Assembly (NCBI GenBank): GCA_037974665.1
Contig: CM075773.1
Span: 30,535,853-30,599,852, forward strand
Source of the DNA: Ehretia macrophylla
Lineage: Eukaryota > Streptophyta > Magnoliopsida > Boraginales > Ehretiaceae
Reading direction: 5' to 3'
DNA: 64,000 nucleotides
Below, piece by piece: positions 11,945-25,908 of this stretch (the stretch's first letter is position 1; each line of letters starts with the position of its first letter). The position numbers were made by a program, and so were the translations under genes. A model generated the notes under the pieces. That model was not told where the DNA came from. It ran no database searches and saw only the letters and a list, made by a program, of their open reading frames with translations.

Positions 11945-14900
11945 TTGATGTGGGATTCGATAATAGAAATGTGATAGATTAGGTTGTTATCTATTTCGCG
12001 GCTCACAACGTACGATCAAGGTTGAAAAAATAGCACAAAGGAAGAAGAGTGTCCCGAAACTGATGAAAACGTTCAATTTTGGGTTCTGAAAATAGGCACA
12101 GCCGAGCATGCTTGGTGGCCACGTTGTAGAGCTCTCGGAGAGCTTTCCAACGGTATGTTGTGCGCCGCGTAACTCCTTGCGGTTCAAAAGTTATGGGCAC
12201 CGGAGCGACGGATACCGGGTTATAAACCCCACGCCCTCTATTTGGGGGCCCAGCCTCTACGTGAGTTGAAGTTGTCTTGCGCAAGGTACCGTGGGATTCG
12301 GTAATAGGCATATGATGGATTAGGTTGTCGTCCTTTTCGCTGCTCACGACGTACGATCCGAGACGGAAAAACAGCGCAAAAGAAGAAAAATGTCCTAAAA
12401 CTGATGAAAATGTTCGATTTTGGTCTTTGAAAATAGGTGCAGCCTAGTAGACATGCCACCCCTGTCGTAGAGTTCTTGGAGAGCTTTCCAATGGTATGCT
12501 ATATGCTGTGTGACTCCTTACGGATCCAAAGTTATGGGCACCGGAGCGACGGAGACTTGGTCCCAAGCCCCACGCCCTCTGTTTGCGGGCCCAGCCTCTA
12601 CGTTAAGCGATGTTGTCTTGCCTAAGGTGCCATCGGATTCGGTAATAGGAATGGGATGGATTAGGTTGTCGTCCTTTTCGCAGCTCACAAAGTACGATCC
12701 GGGATAGAAAAACAGCGCAAAAGAAGAAAAGTAACCCAAAATAGATGAAAACGTTCGATTTTAGGCACCACAAATAGATGCAGCCTAGTAGGCTTGCTGC
12801 CCCTGTCGTAGAGCTCTCGAAGAGCTTTCCAACAGTATGCTGTGTACCGCATAACTCTTTACAGGTCAAAGGTTATGAGCATTGGAGCGATGGATACCTG
12901 GTCATAGTCCCACACCCTCTGTTTGCGAGCCTAGCCTATACGTGAAGTGAAGTTGTCGTGCCCATGGTGCCGTGTGATTCGATAATAGAAATGTGATGGA
13001 TTAAGTTGTCGTCTTTTTCGCTGCTCACGACGTACGATCCGGGACAAAAAAATAGTGCAAAAAAAGAAAAGTGTCCAGAAATTGATGAAAACGATTGATT
13101 TTGGGCTTCGAAAAATGGTACAACCATGCAGGCTTGGTGGGCCCGTCGTAGAGCTCTCCGAGAGCTTTCCAACGGTATGTTGTGCGCCGCGTAACTCCTT
13201 GCAGTTCAAAAGTTATCGGCACCGGAGCCACAGATACCTGGTCACGAGCTCCACGCCATCTGTTTCCGGGCCCAGCTTCTGTGTGAAGCGAAGTTGTCTT
13301 GCCTAAGGTACCATGGGATTCGGTAATAGAAATGTAATGGATTAGGTTGTTGTCCTTTTTGCGGCTCACGATGTATGATCCGGGACGGAAAAACGGCGCA
13401 AAAGAAGAAAAGTAACCCAAAACTGATGAATATGATCAATTTTGGGCTCTGAAAAGAGGCGCAACTGAGCAGGCTTGCTACCCATGTCGTAGAGCTCTCG
13501 GAGAGCTTTCCAACGGTATGTTGGGCACCGCGTAACTCCTTACAAATAAAAAGTTATGGGCCCCAAAGCGACGGATACCTGGTCACAAGCCCCACGCATT
13601 CTATTTGCAGGCCCAGCCTCTACGTGAAGTGAAGTTGTCTTGCTGAAGGTGCCGTGGGATTCGGTAATAGGAATGTGATGGATTAAGTTGTCGTCCTTTT
13701 CGCAGCTCACGACATACGATCCAAGACAAAAAACTCCGCAAAAGAGGAAAAATGTCCTAAAACTGATGAAAATGTTTGATTTTGGGCTCCGAAAATAGGC
13801 GCAGCTGAGAAGGCTTGGTGCCCCTGTGGTAGAGCTCTCGAACAGCTTTACAACGGTATGCTGTGCGCCGCGTAACTCCTTACGGATCAAAATTTTAATG
13901 GCAATAGAGCAACGGATACCTGGTCACAAGCCCCCATGCCTTCGGCATGTGGGCCTAGCCTCTACATGAAGTGAAGTTGTCTTGCCCAAGGTGCCGTGGG
14001 ATTCGATAATAGAAATGTGATAGATTAGGTTGTTATCCTTTTCACGGCTAACAACGTACGATCCGGGACGGAAAAATAGCTTAAAAGAAGAAAAGTGTCC
14101 CGAAACTGATAAAAACATTCTATTTTAGGTTCTGAAAATAGGCGCAGCCGAGCATACTTGGTGGCCCCGTCGTCGAGGTGTTGGAGAGCTTTCCAACAGA
14201 ATGTTGTGCGCCACGTAACTCCTTACAGATCAAAAGTTATGGGCACCGGAGCGACGGATACCAGGTCACAAGCCCCACGCCCTCTATTTGCTGGCCCAGC
14301 CTCTACGTGAGGTGAAATTGTCTTTCCCAAGGTGCCGTGGGATTCGGTAACAAAAATTTGATAGATTAGGTTGTCGTCCTTTTCGCGGCGCACGACGTAC
14401 GATCTGGGATGAAAAAATAGCAAAAAAGAAGAAAAATATCCCAAAATTGATGAAAACGATCGATTTTGGGATCTGAAAATAGGCGCAGCTTAGTAGTCTT
14501 GCTATCCACGTCGTAGAGCTCTTAGAGAGCTTTCCAACAGTGTGCTGTGCGCCATGTAACTCCTTACGAATCAAAAGTTATGGGCATCGGAGCGACGGAT
14601 ACCTGGTCACAAGCCCCAAACCCTCTGTTTACGGGCCCAGCCTCAACGTGTAATGAAGTTGCCTTGCCCAAGGTACCATAGGATTCGGTAAGAAGGATTG
14701 TGATGGATTAGGTTGTCGTCCTTTTTGCAACTCACGACGAACGATCCGAGACAGAAAAACAGTACAAAAGAAGAAAAGTGTCCCAAAATTGATGAAAACG
14801 TTCGATATTCGGTCCGAAAATAGGCGCAGTCGAGCAGGTTTGCTGCCTCTGTAGTAGAGCTCTCGGAGAGCTTTCCAACGGTATGTTGTGCGCCGCATAA

Positions 14901-16378
14901 CTCCTTACCGGTCAAACGTTATGGGCAATAGGGCGATGGATACCTGGTCACAAGCCCCACGCTCTCTGTTTGCGGGCTCAGCCACTACGTGAAGTGAAGT
15001 TGTCGTGCCCAAGGTGCCATGTGATTTGATAATAGAAATGTGATGGATCAGATTGTCGTCCTTTCGTGGCTCCAAACGTACGATCCGGGACGGAAAGACA
15101 GTGCAAAAGAAGAAAAATATCCTAAAACTGATGAAAATGTTCTATTTTGGGCTCCAAAAACAGGCGCAACTGAGCAGGCTTTCTGCCCCCGTCAAAGAGA
15201 TCTTGGAGAGCTTTCCAATGGTATGTTGTACACCGCATAACTCCTTATGGATCTAAAGCTATGGGCACCGGAGCGACAGATACCTGGTCACAAGCCCTAC
15301 GCCCTCTGTTGCGGGCCCAGCCTCTACGCGAAGTGAAGTTGTCTTGCACCAAGGTGCCATGGGATTCGGTAATAGAAATGTGATGGATTAGGTTGTCGTC
15401 CTTTTCGCAACTCACGACGTACGATCCGGGACGGAAAAACAGCGCAAAAGAAGAAATGTATCCCAAAACTGATGAAAACGTTCGATTTTGGGATCTGAAA
15501 ATTGGCGCAACCGGGCAGGCTTGCTACCAACGTCGTAGAGCTCTCGGAGAGCTTTCAAACAGTATGATGTGCATAGCGTAACTCCTTACGGATCAAAAGT
15601 TATGGGCATCGGAGCGACGGATACCTGGTCACAAACCCCACACCCTCTGTTTGCAGGCGTAGCCTTTACGCGTAGTGAAGTTGTCTTGCCCAAGGTGTCA
15701 TAGGATTCAGTAATAGAAATGTTGTGGATTAGGTTGTCGTCCTTTTTACGGCTCACGATGTACGATCCGAGATGAAAAAATATCGCAAAAAAAGAAAAAT
15801 ATCCCAAAACTAATGAAAACGTTCGATTTTGGGCTCTGAAAATAGGCGCAGCCTAGCAGACTTGTTTCCCCCATCGTAGAGCTCTCAGAGAGCTTTCCAA
15901 CGGTATGCTGTGCGTCTAGTACCTCCTTACGGATCAAATGTTATGGGCACCAGAGCGACGCAGACCTGGTCCCAAGCCCCCACGCCATCGGTATGCGGGC
16001 CTAGCCTCTACGTGAAGTGATGTTTTCTTACCCATGGTACCATGGGATTCGGTAATAGAAATGTGATGGATTAGGTTGTCGTCCTTTTCGCGGCTCACGA
16101 CGTACTATCCGGGACGAAAAAACAGCGTAAAAGAATAAAAGTGTTCCGAAACTGATGAAAACATTCGATTTTTGGCTTTGAAAATATGCACAGCCGAGCA
16201 TGCTTGGTACCCCCGTAGTAGAGCTCTCGAAGAGCTTTCCAACGGTATGCTGTATGCCGCGTAACTCCTTACGGATCAAAAGTTATAGGCACCGGAGCAA
16301 CGGATACCTAGTCACAAGCCGCCACGCCCTCTATATGCGGGCCTAGCCTCTACGTGAAGTGAAGTTGTCTTGCCCAAG
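11945..16378. repeat. higher-order unit, 13 monomers
   Basis: Bounded by the GACGTGGGATTCG / TTGTTATCTATTTCG variant at ~11945 and 16379. The length of 4434 bp is 13.0 monomers. Ordered variants inside include the CTTCGAAAAATGG ... CCATGCAGGC type (~13.1 kb), the AAATTTTAATGGCA insertion type (~13.89 kb), the CGATATTCGGTCCG deletion type (~14.81 kb), and the GGATCAGATTG type (~15.04 kb). The same order recurs in the following units. Confidence 0.8.
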
Positions 16379-19300
16379 GTGACGTGGGATTCGATAATAG
16401 AAATGTGATAGATTAGGTTGTTATCTATTTCGCGGCTCATGACGTACGATCCAGGTCGGAAAAATAAAGCAATAGAAGAAAAGTGTCCCGAAACTGTTGA
16501 AAACGTTCAATTTTGGGTTCTGAATATAGGCGTAGCCGAGTATGCTTGGTGGTCCCGTCATAGAGCTCTCGGAGAGCTATCCAACGGTATGTTGTGCGCT
16601 GCGTAACTTCTTGCGGTTCAAAAGTTATGGGCACCGAAGCGACGGACAACGGGTCACAAACCCCACGCCCTCTATTTGGGGGCGCAGCCTATACGTGAGT
16701 TGAAGTTGTCTTGTGCAAGGTACTATGGGATTCGGTAATAGGAATGTGATGGGTTACATTGTCATCTTTTACGTGGCCCACGACGTACGATCGGGGACGG
16801 AAAAACAGCACAAAACAAGAAAAGTGCCCCCACACTGATGAAAACATTCGATTTTGGAGTCTGAAAATAGGCGCAGCTGAGCAGACTTGCTGGCGCTGTC
16901 GTAGAGCTCTTGGAGAGCTTTCCAACGGTATGTTATGCGCTGCGTAACTCCTTACGAATCAAAAGTTACGGGCACCAGAGCGACGGATACTTGGTCACAA
17001 GCCCCATACCCTCTGTTTGTGGGCCCAGCCTCTACGTGAAGTGAAGTTGTCTTGCCTAAGGTGCCGTGGATTGGATAATAGAAATGTGATGTATTAGGTT
17101 GTCGTCCTTTTCGCGGCTCACGACGTACGATCCGGGATGGAAAAACAGTACAAAAGAAGAAAAGATTACCGAAATTGATGAAAATGTTCGATTTTGGGCT
17201 CCAAAAATAGGCGCAGCCGAGCAGGCTTGTTGCCTCTGTCGTAGAGCTCTCAAAGAGCTTTCCAACGGTATGTTGTGCGCCTCATAACACTTTACAGGTC
17301 AAAAGTTATGGGCATTAGAGCGATGGACACCTGGTCATAATTCCCACACCCTCTGTTTGCGGGCCTAGCCTCTACGTGAAGTGAAGTTGTCGTGCCCATG
17401 GTGACGTGTGATTCGATAATAGATATGTGATGGATTAGGTTGTCGTCTTTTTCGCGGCTCACGACGTACGATCCGAGATGAAAAAATTGTGCAAAAGAAG
17501 AAAAGTGTCCTGAAACTGATGAAAACGATTTATTTTGGGCTTCGAAAAATGGCACAGCCATGCAGGCTTGGTGGCCTCGTCGTAGAGCTCTCCGAGAGCT
17601 TTCCAACGGTATGCTGTGTGCCGCGTAACTCCTTGCGGTTCAAAAGTTATGGGCACCGGAGCCACGGATACCTGGTCACAAGCTCCACGCCATCTGTTTC
17701 TGGGCCCAGCCTCTGCGTGAAGTGAAGTTGTCTTGCCTAAGGTACCATGGGATTCAGTATTAGAAATGTGATGGATTAGGTTTTCGTCCTTTTCGCAGCT
17801 CACATAGTACGATCCGGGATAGAAAAGCAGCGCAAAAGAAGAAAAGTATCCCGAAATTGATGAAAACGTTCAATTTTGGACTCCACAAATAGACGCAGCC
17901 TAGTAGGCTTGCTGCCCCTGTCGTAGAGCTCTCGAAGAGCTTTCCAACAGTATGTTGTGCACCGCATAACTCTTTACAAGTCAAAAGTTATGGGCATTGG
18001 AGCGATGGATACCTAGTTATAAGTCCCACACCCTCTGTTTGCGGGCCTAGCCTCTACGTGAAGTGAAGTTGTCATGCCCATGGTGCCGTTTGATTCGATA
18101 ATAGAAATGTGATGGATTAGGCTGTCGTCTTTTTCGTGGCTCACGACGTACGATCCAGGATGAAAAACTTGTGCAAAAGAAGAAAAGTGTCATGAAACTG
18201 ATGAAAACGATTGATTTTGTGCTTCAAAAAATGGCATAGCCATGTAGGTTTGGTAGCCCCGTCGTAGAGCTCTCCGAGAGCTTTCCAACGGTATGCTGTG
18301 CGCCGCATAAATCCTTGCAGTTCAAAAGTTATGGGCACCGGAGCCACGGATACCTGGTCACAAGCTCCACGCAATTTGTTTACAGGCCCAGCCTCTACGT
18401 GATGTGAAGTTGTCTTGCCCAAGGTGCCATGGGATTCGGTAATATAAATGTGATGGATTAGGTTGTCGTCATTTTTGTGGCTCACGACGTACGATGCGAG
18501 ACGAAAAAACTACGCAAAAGAAGATAAGTGTCCCGAAACTAATGAAAATGTTCGATTTTGGGCTCCGAAAATAGGCGCATCTGAGCAGCCTTGCTACCCC
18601 CGTCGTAGAGCTCTCGGAGGGGTTTCCAATGGTATGTTGTGCCCCGCGTAACTCCTTACGGATCAAAAGTTATGGGCACCGGAGCGCCAGATCCCTGGCC
18701 ATAAGCCCCACGCCCTCTATTTGCGGGCCCATCCTCTACGTGAACACAAGTTGCCTTGCCGAAGGTGCCGTGGGATTCGGTAATAGAAATGTGATAGATT
18801 AGGTTGTCGCCCTTTTTTCGACTCACGACGTACGATCCGGGACAGAAAAACTACGCAAAAGAGGAAAAATGTCCAAAAACTGATGAAAACATTTGATTTT
18901 GGGTTCCGAAAATAGGCACAGCCGAGCATTCTTGGTGCCCCTGTCGTAGAGCTCTCGGTGAGCTTTCCAACGGTATGCTGTGCGCTGCGTAACTCCTTAC
19001 GGATCAAAATTTTAATGGCACTGGAGCGACGGATACCTGGTTACAAGCCCCCAGGCCTTCGGCATGCGGGCCTAGCCTCTACGTGAAGTAAAGTTTTCTT
19101 GCCCAAGTTGGCATGGGTTTCGATAATATAAATGTGATGGATTACGTTGTCGTTCTTTTTTAGGCTCACGACGTACGATCCGGGACGGAAAGATAGCGCA
19201 AAAGAAGAAAAGTGTCCCGAAACATATGAAAACGTTCGATTTTAGGTTCTGAAATCAGGCGCAGCCGAGTATGCTTGGTGGTCCCGTCGTAGAGGTGTTG

Positions 19301-21489
19301 GAGAGCTTTCCAACATAATGCTGTGCGCCACGTAACTCCTTACGGATCAAAAGTTATGGGCACCGGAGCGATGGATACCAGGTCATAAGCCCCACGCCCT
19401 CTATTTGCTGGCCCAGCCTCTATGTGAGGTGAAATTGTCTTGCCCAAGGTGCCGTGGGAGTCGGTAATAGGAATGTGATGGATTAGGTTGTCGTCCTTTT
19501 TGCGGCTCACGACGTACGATCCGGATGAAAAAACAACGCAAAAGAAGAAAAGTACCGTAAAACTGATGAAAATGTTCAATTTTGGGCTCTGAAAATAGGC
19601 GCAGCTTACCAGTCTTGCTGTCCACGTCGTAGAGCTCTCAGAGAGCTTTCCAACGGTGTACTGTGCGCCATGTAACTCCTTACGGATCAAAACTTATCGG
19701 CACCGGAGCGACGGATACCTGGTCACAAGCCCTATACCCTCTGTTTGCGGGCCCAGCCTCAACGTGTAGTGAAGTTGTCTTGCCCAATGTACCATAGGAT
19801 TCGGTAATAGGAATGTGATGGATTAGGTTGTCATCCTTTTCGCAACTCACGACGAACGATCCGAGACAGAAAAACAGCACAAAAGAAGAAAAGTGTCCCA
19901 AAATTAATGAAAACGTTCGATATTAGGTCCGAAAATAGGCGCAGTCGAGCAGGTTTGCTGCCCCGGTAGTAGAGCTCTCGGAGAGCTTTCCAACGGTATA
20001 TTGTGCGCCGCATAACTCCTTACAGGTCAAAAGTTATGGGCAGTGGGGCGATAGATACCTGGTCACAAGCCCCACGCTCTCTATTTGCGGGCCCAACCTC
20101 TACGTGAAGTGAAGTTGTCATGCCTAAGGTGCGGTGTGATTTGATAATAGAAATGTGATGGATCAGATTGTCGTCCTTTTCGCGGCTCCAGACGTACGAT
20201 TCGGGATGAAAAAACAAAGCAAAAGAAGAAAAGTGGCCCAAAACTGATAAAAACGTTTGATTTTGGGCTCTGAAAATAGGCGCATCCTAGCATATTTGCT
20301 GCCTCCATCGTAGAGCTCTTGGAGAGCTTTCCAACGGTATGATGTGTGCTGCGTAACTCATTACGGATAAAAAGTTATGGGCACCAGAGCGACCGATACT
20401 TGGTCACAAGACCCACGCCCTATATTTGCGGGACCAGCCTCTATGTGAAGTGAAGTTGTCTTTCCCAAGGTGCCATGGGATTCGGTAATAGGAATGTGAT
20501 GGATTAGGTTGTCGTTCTTTTCGCAGCTCACGACGTACGATCCGGGACAGAAAAACAGCATAAAAGAAAAATATCCCAAAATAGATGAAAACGTTTGATT
20601 TTCGGCTCTAAAAATTGGCGCAACCGGGCAGGCTTGCTACCAACGTAGTAGAGCTCTCGGAGAGGTTTCAAACAGTATGTTGTGCATAGTGTAACTCCTT
20701 ACGGATCAAAAGTTATGGGCTCCGTAGCGACGAATACCTTGTTACTAGCCCCGCGCCCTCTGTTTGCTGGTGCAGCCTCTACGCGAAGTGAATTTGTCTA
20801 GCCCAAGGTGCCATAGGATTCGGTAATAGAAATGTGATGAATTAGGTTGTCATCCTTTTCGCTGCTCACGATGTACGATCCGGGATGAAAAAACAACGCA
20901 AAAGAAGAAAAATATCCCAAAACTGATGACAACATTCGATTTTGGACTCCGAAAATAGGCTCAGCTGGGCAGGCTTGGTGCCCCCGTCATAGAGCTCTTG
21001 GAGAGCTTTCCAACGGTATGCTGTGCGCTGCGTAACTCCTCACGGATCAAAAGTTATAGGCACCGGAGAGACGGATACATGGTCACAAGCCGCCACGCCA
21101 ACGGTATGCGGGCCTAGCCTCTACGTGAAGTGAAGTTTTCTTGCCCATGGTACCATGGGATTCGATAATAGAAATGTGATAGATTAGGTTGTCATCCTTT
21201 TCGCAGCTCACGACGCACAATCCGGGATGGAAAAACAGTGCAAAAGAATAAAAGTGTCCTGAAACTGATGAAACATTTGATTTTTGGTTCAGAAAATAGG
21301 CACAGTCGAGCATGCTTAGTGCCCCCGTAGTAGAGCTCTCAAAGAGGTTTCCAACGGTATGCTGTGCGCCGCGTAACTCCTTACGGATCAAAAGTTATAG
21401 GCCCCGGAGCAACGGATACCTAGTCACAAGCCCCTACGCCCTTGGTATGCGGGCCTAGCCTCTACGTGAAGTGAAGTTGTCTTGCCCAA
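16379..21489. repeat. higher-order unit, 15 monomers (13 + local dimer duplication)
   Basis: Bounded by the same variant at 16379 and 21490. The length of 5111 bp is 15.0 monomers. The two extra monomers are explained by a repeated pair: the variant ending in CATAACxCTTTACAgGTC and the variant with CCATGCAGG occur in succession at ~17.2-17.6 kb and again at ~17.9-18.3 kb, 0.68 kb apart. The remaining variants keep the standard order, including AAATTTTAATGGCA at ~19.01 kb and the CGATATTAGGTCCG deletion at ~19.91 kb. Confidence 0.8.
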
Positions 21490-24400
21490 GGTGACGTGCA
21501 ATTCGATAATAGAAATGTGATAGATTAGGTTGTTATCTATTTCGCGGCTCACGACATACGATCCAGGTCGAAAAAATAGAGCAAAAGAAGAAAAGTGTCC
21601 CGAAACTGATGAAAACGTTCAATTTTGGGTTCTGAATATAGGCGCAGCCGAGCATGCTTGGTGGCCCCGTCGTAGAGCTCTCGGAGAGCTTTCCATCGGT
21701 ATGTTGTGCGCCACGCAACTCCTTGCGGTTCAAAAGTTATGGGCACCGGAGCGACGGATAGCGGGTCACAAACCCCACGCCCTCTATTTGGGGGCCCAGC
21801 CACTACGTGAGTTGAAGTTTTCTTGCGCAAGGTACCGTGGGATTCGGTAATAGGCATATGATGGATTACGTTGTCTTCCTTTTCGCGACTCACGACGTAA
21901 GATCCGGGACGAAAAAACAACGTAAAAGAAGAAAAGTGCCCCCAAACCGATGAAAACGTTCGATTTTGGGCTCTGAAAATAGGCACAGCTGAGCAGACTT
22001 GCTACCGCTGCCGTAGAGCTCTTGGAGAGCTTTCCAACGGTATGCTATGCACTGCGTAACTCCTTACGAATCAATACTTATGGGCACCGGAGCAACGGAT
22101 ACCTGGTCACAAGCCCTATACCCTCTGTTTGCGGGCCCATCCTCTACGTGAAGTGAAGTTGTCTTGCCTAAGGTGCCATAGGATTCGGTAATAGGAATGT
22201 GATGGATTAGGTTGTCATCCTTTTCGCAGCTCACAAAGTACGATACGAGATAGAAAAACAGCACAAAAGAAGAAAAGTATCCCGAAATTGATGAAAATGT
22301 TCGATTTTGGGCTCCACAAACAGACGCAGCCTAGTAGGCTTGCTGCCACTATCGTAGAGCTCTCGAAGAGCTTTCCAACTGTATGCTGTGCACCGCATAA
22401 CTCTTTATAGGTCAAAAGTTATGGGCATTGGAGCGATGGATACCTGGTTATAAGTCCCACACCCTCTGTTTGCGGGCCTAACCTCTACGTGAAATGAAGT
22501 TGTCGTGCCCATGGTGCCATGTGATTCGATAATAGAAATGTGATAGATTAGGTTGTCGTCTTTTTCGCGGTTCACGACGTACGATCCGGGATGAAAAAAT
22601 TATGCAAAAGGAGAAAAGTGTCCTGAAACTGATGAAAATGATTAATTTTAGGCTTCAAAAAATGGCACAGCCATGCAGGCTTGGTGGCCCCGTCGTAGAG
22701 CTCTCCGAGAGCTTTCCAACAGTATGTTGTGCGCCGCGTAACTCCTTGCGGTTCGAAAGTTATGGGCACCGGAGCCACGAATACCTGGTCACAAGCTCCA
22801 CGCCATCTGTTTGGGGGCCCAGCCTCTGCGTGAAGTGAAGTTGTCTTGCCTAAGCTGCCATGGGATTCGGTATTAGAAATGTGATGGATTAGGTTGTCGT
22901 CCTTTTTGCGGCTCACGACGTACGATCCGGGACGGAAAAACAGCGCAAAAAAAGAAAAGTGTACCAAAACTGATGAACCCGTTAGATTTTGGACTCTGAA
23001 ACCAGGCGCAGCTCAGCAAGCTTGTTGCACCCATCGTACATCTCTCGGAGAGCTTCCCAACAGTATGGTGTGCGCCGCGTAACTCCTTACGGATCAAAAG
23101 TTATGGGCAACGGATACCTGGTCATAAGCCCCACGCCCTCTATTTGCGGGCCCAGCCTCTACGTGAAGTGAAGTTGTCTTGCTGAAGGTGCCATGGGATT
23201 TGGTAATAGGAATGTGATGGATTAAGTTGTCGTCCTTTTCGCAGCTCACGACATACGATCCGGGATAGAAAAACTGCGCAAAAGAGGAAAAATATCCCAA
23301 AACTGATGAAAACATTTGATTTTGGGTTCCGAAAATAGGCACAGCCGAGCATGCTTGGTGCCCCTGTAGTAGAGCTCTCGGAGAGCTTTCCAACGGTATG
23401 CTGTGCATTGCGTAACTCCTTACGGATCAAAATTTTAATGGCACTGGAGCGACGGATACCTGGTCACAAGCTCCCACGCCTTTGGCATGCGGGCCTAGCC
23501 TCTACGTGAAGTAAAGTTGTCTTGCCCAAGTTGGCATGGGATTCGGCAATAGAAATGTGATGGATTAGGTTGTCATCCTTTTCGCGGCTCACGACGTACG
23601 ATCCGGGAAGGAAAAACAGCTCAAATGAAGAAAAGTGTCTCGAAACTGATGAAAATGTTCAATTTTTATTTCTGAAAATAGGCGCAGCCGAGTATGCTTG
23701 GTGGTCCCGTCGTAGAGGTGTTGGGGAGCTTTCCAACGGAATGCTGTGCGCCACGTAACTCCTTACGGATCAAAAGTTATGGGCACAGGAACGACGGATA
23801 CCAGGTCACAAGCCCCACGCCCTCTATTTGCTGGCCCAGCCTCTACGTGAGGTGAAATTGTCTTGCCCAAGGTGCTGTGGGAGTCGGTAATAGGAATGTG
23901 ATGGATTAGGTTGTCGTCCTTTTTGCGGCTCACGACGTACGATCTGGGAAGAAAAAATAGCGCAAAAGAAGAAAAGTATCCCAAACCTGATGAAAACGTT
24001 CTATTTTGGGCTCTGAAAATAGGCGCAGTTTAGCAGTCTCGCTGCCCACGTCGTAGAGCTCTTAGAGAGCTTTCCAACGGTGTGATGTACGCCAAGTAAT
24101 ACCTTATGGGTCAAAAGTTACGGGCACCGGAGCGGCGGATTCCTGGTCACAAGCCCTATAGCCTCGGTTCGCGGGCCCAGCCTCTAAGTGAAGTGAAGTT
24201 ATCTTGCCCAAGGTACTATACGATTCGGTAACAAGAATGTGATGGTTGTCGTCTTTTTCGCGGCTCACAACGAACGATCCGAGACGGAAAAACAGCGCAA
24301 AAGTAGAAAAGTGTACCAAAATTGATGAAAACGTTCGATATTTGGTCCGAAAATAGGCGCAGTCGAGCAGGCTTGCTGCCCCTGTAGTAGAGCTCTCGTA

Positions 24401-25908
24401 GAGCTTTCCAACGGTATGTTGTGCGCCGCGTAACTCCTTACGGATCAAAAGTTATGGGCATTGGGGCGATGGATACCTGGTCACAAGCCCCACGCTCTCT
24501 GTTGGCGGGCCCAACCTCTACGTGAAGTGAAGTTGTCGTGCCCAAGGTGCCATGTGATTTGATAATAGAAATGTGATGGATCAGATTGTCATCCTTTTCG
24601 CGGCTCCAGACGTACGATCCAGGACGGAAAGACAGTGCAAAAGAAGAAAAGTGTCCTAAAATTGATGAAAACATTTGATTTTGGGCTCTGAAAATAGGCG
24701 CATCTGAGCAGCCATGCTGCCTTCATCGTAGAGCTCTCGGAGAGCTTTCCAATGGTATGTTGTGCGCCGCGTAACTTCTTACGGATCGAAAGTTATGGGC
24801 ACCGGAGCGACAGATACCTGGTCACAAGACCCACGCCCTATATTTGCGGGACCAGCCTCTATGTGAAGTGAAGTTGTCTTTCCCAAGGTGCCATGGGATT
24901 CGGTAATAAGAATGTGATGGATTAGGTTGTCGTCCTTTTCGCAGCTCACGACGTACGATCCGGGACAGAAAAATAGCGCAAAAGAAAAATATCCCAAAAT
25001 AGATGAAATCGTTCGATTTTGGGCTCTGAAAATCAGCACAACCGGGCAGGCTTGCTACCATCATCGTAGGGCTCTCGGAGAGCTTTCCAACAGTATGTTG
25101 TGCGCAGCGTAACTCCTTACGGATCAAAAGTTATGGGCACCGGAGCGACGGATACCTGGTTATAAGCCCCACGCCCTTTGTTTGCAGGCGTAGCCTCTAC
25201 GCGAAGTGAATTTGTCTTGCCCAAGGTGCCATGAGATTCGGTAATAGAAATGTGATGGATTGGGTTGTCGTCCTTTTCGCGGCTCAAGACGTACGATCCG
25301 GGATGAAAAAACAATGCAAAAGAAGAAAAATATCCCAAAACTGATGACAACATTCGATTTTGGGCTCTAAAAATGGGCGCAGCCGGGCAGGCTTGTTGCC
25401 CCCATCGTAGAGCTCCCGGAGAGCTTTCCAACGGTATGCTGTGCGCCGCGTAACTCTTTACGGATCAAAAGTTATAGGTACCGGAGCGACGAAGACCTAG
25501 TCCTAAGCCCCACGCCCTCGGTTTGCGGACCCAGCCTCTACGTGAAGTGAAGTTTTCTTGCCCATGGTACCATGGGATTCGATAATAGAAATGTGATAGA
25601 TTAGGTTGTCATCCTTTTTGCGGCTCACGACGCATGATCCGGGACGAAAAAACAGTGCAAAAGAAGAAAAGTGGCCTGAAACTGATGAAAACATTTGATT
25701 TTTGGTACCGAAAACAGGCGTAGCTGAGCAGGATGGCTTCCCCCATCGTAGAGCTCCCGAATAGCTTTCCAATGGTAGGCTGTGCGCCGCGTAACTCCTT
25801 ACGGATCAAAAGTTATAGGCACCGGAGCAACGGATACCTAGTCACAAGCCTCCACGCCCTCAGTATGCGGGCCTAGCCTCTACGTGAAGTGAAGTTGTCT
25901 TGCCCAAG
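21490..25908. repeat. higher-order unit, 13 monomers
   Basis: Bounded by the diagnostic variant at 21490 and 25909, 4419 bp or about 13 monomers. All ordered landmarks of the preceding units are present: CCATGCAGG at ~22.67 kb, AAATTTTAATGGCA at ~23.43 kb, the GGTCCG deletion type at ~24.33 kb, GGATCAGATTG at ~24.58 kb, and the CAAAAGAAAAATATCCC type at ~24.98 kb. Comparing ~200 bp of the first monomer with its counterpart at 25909 shows about 5% difference, less than between neighbouring monomers. Confidence 0.8.
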
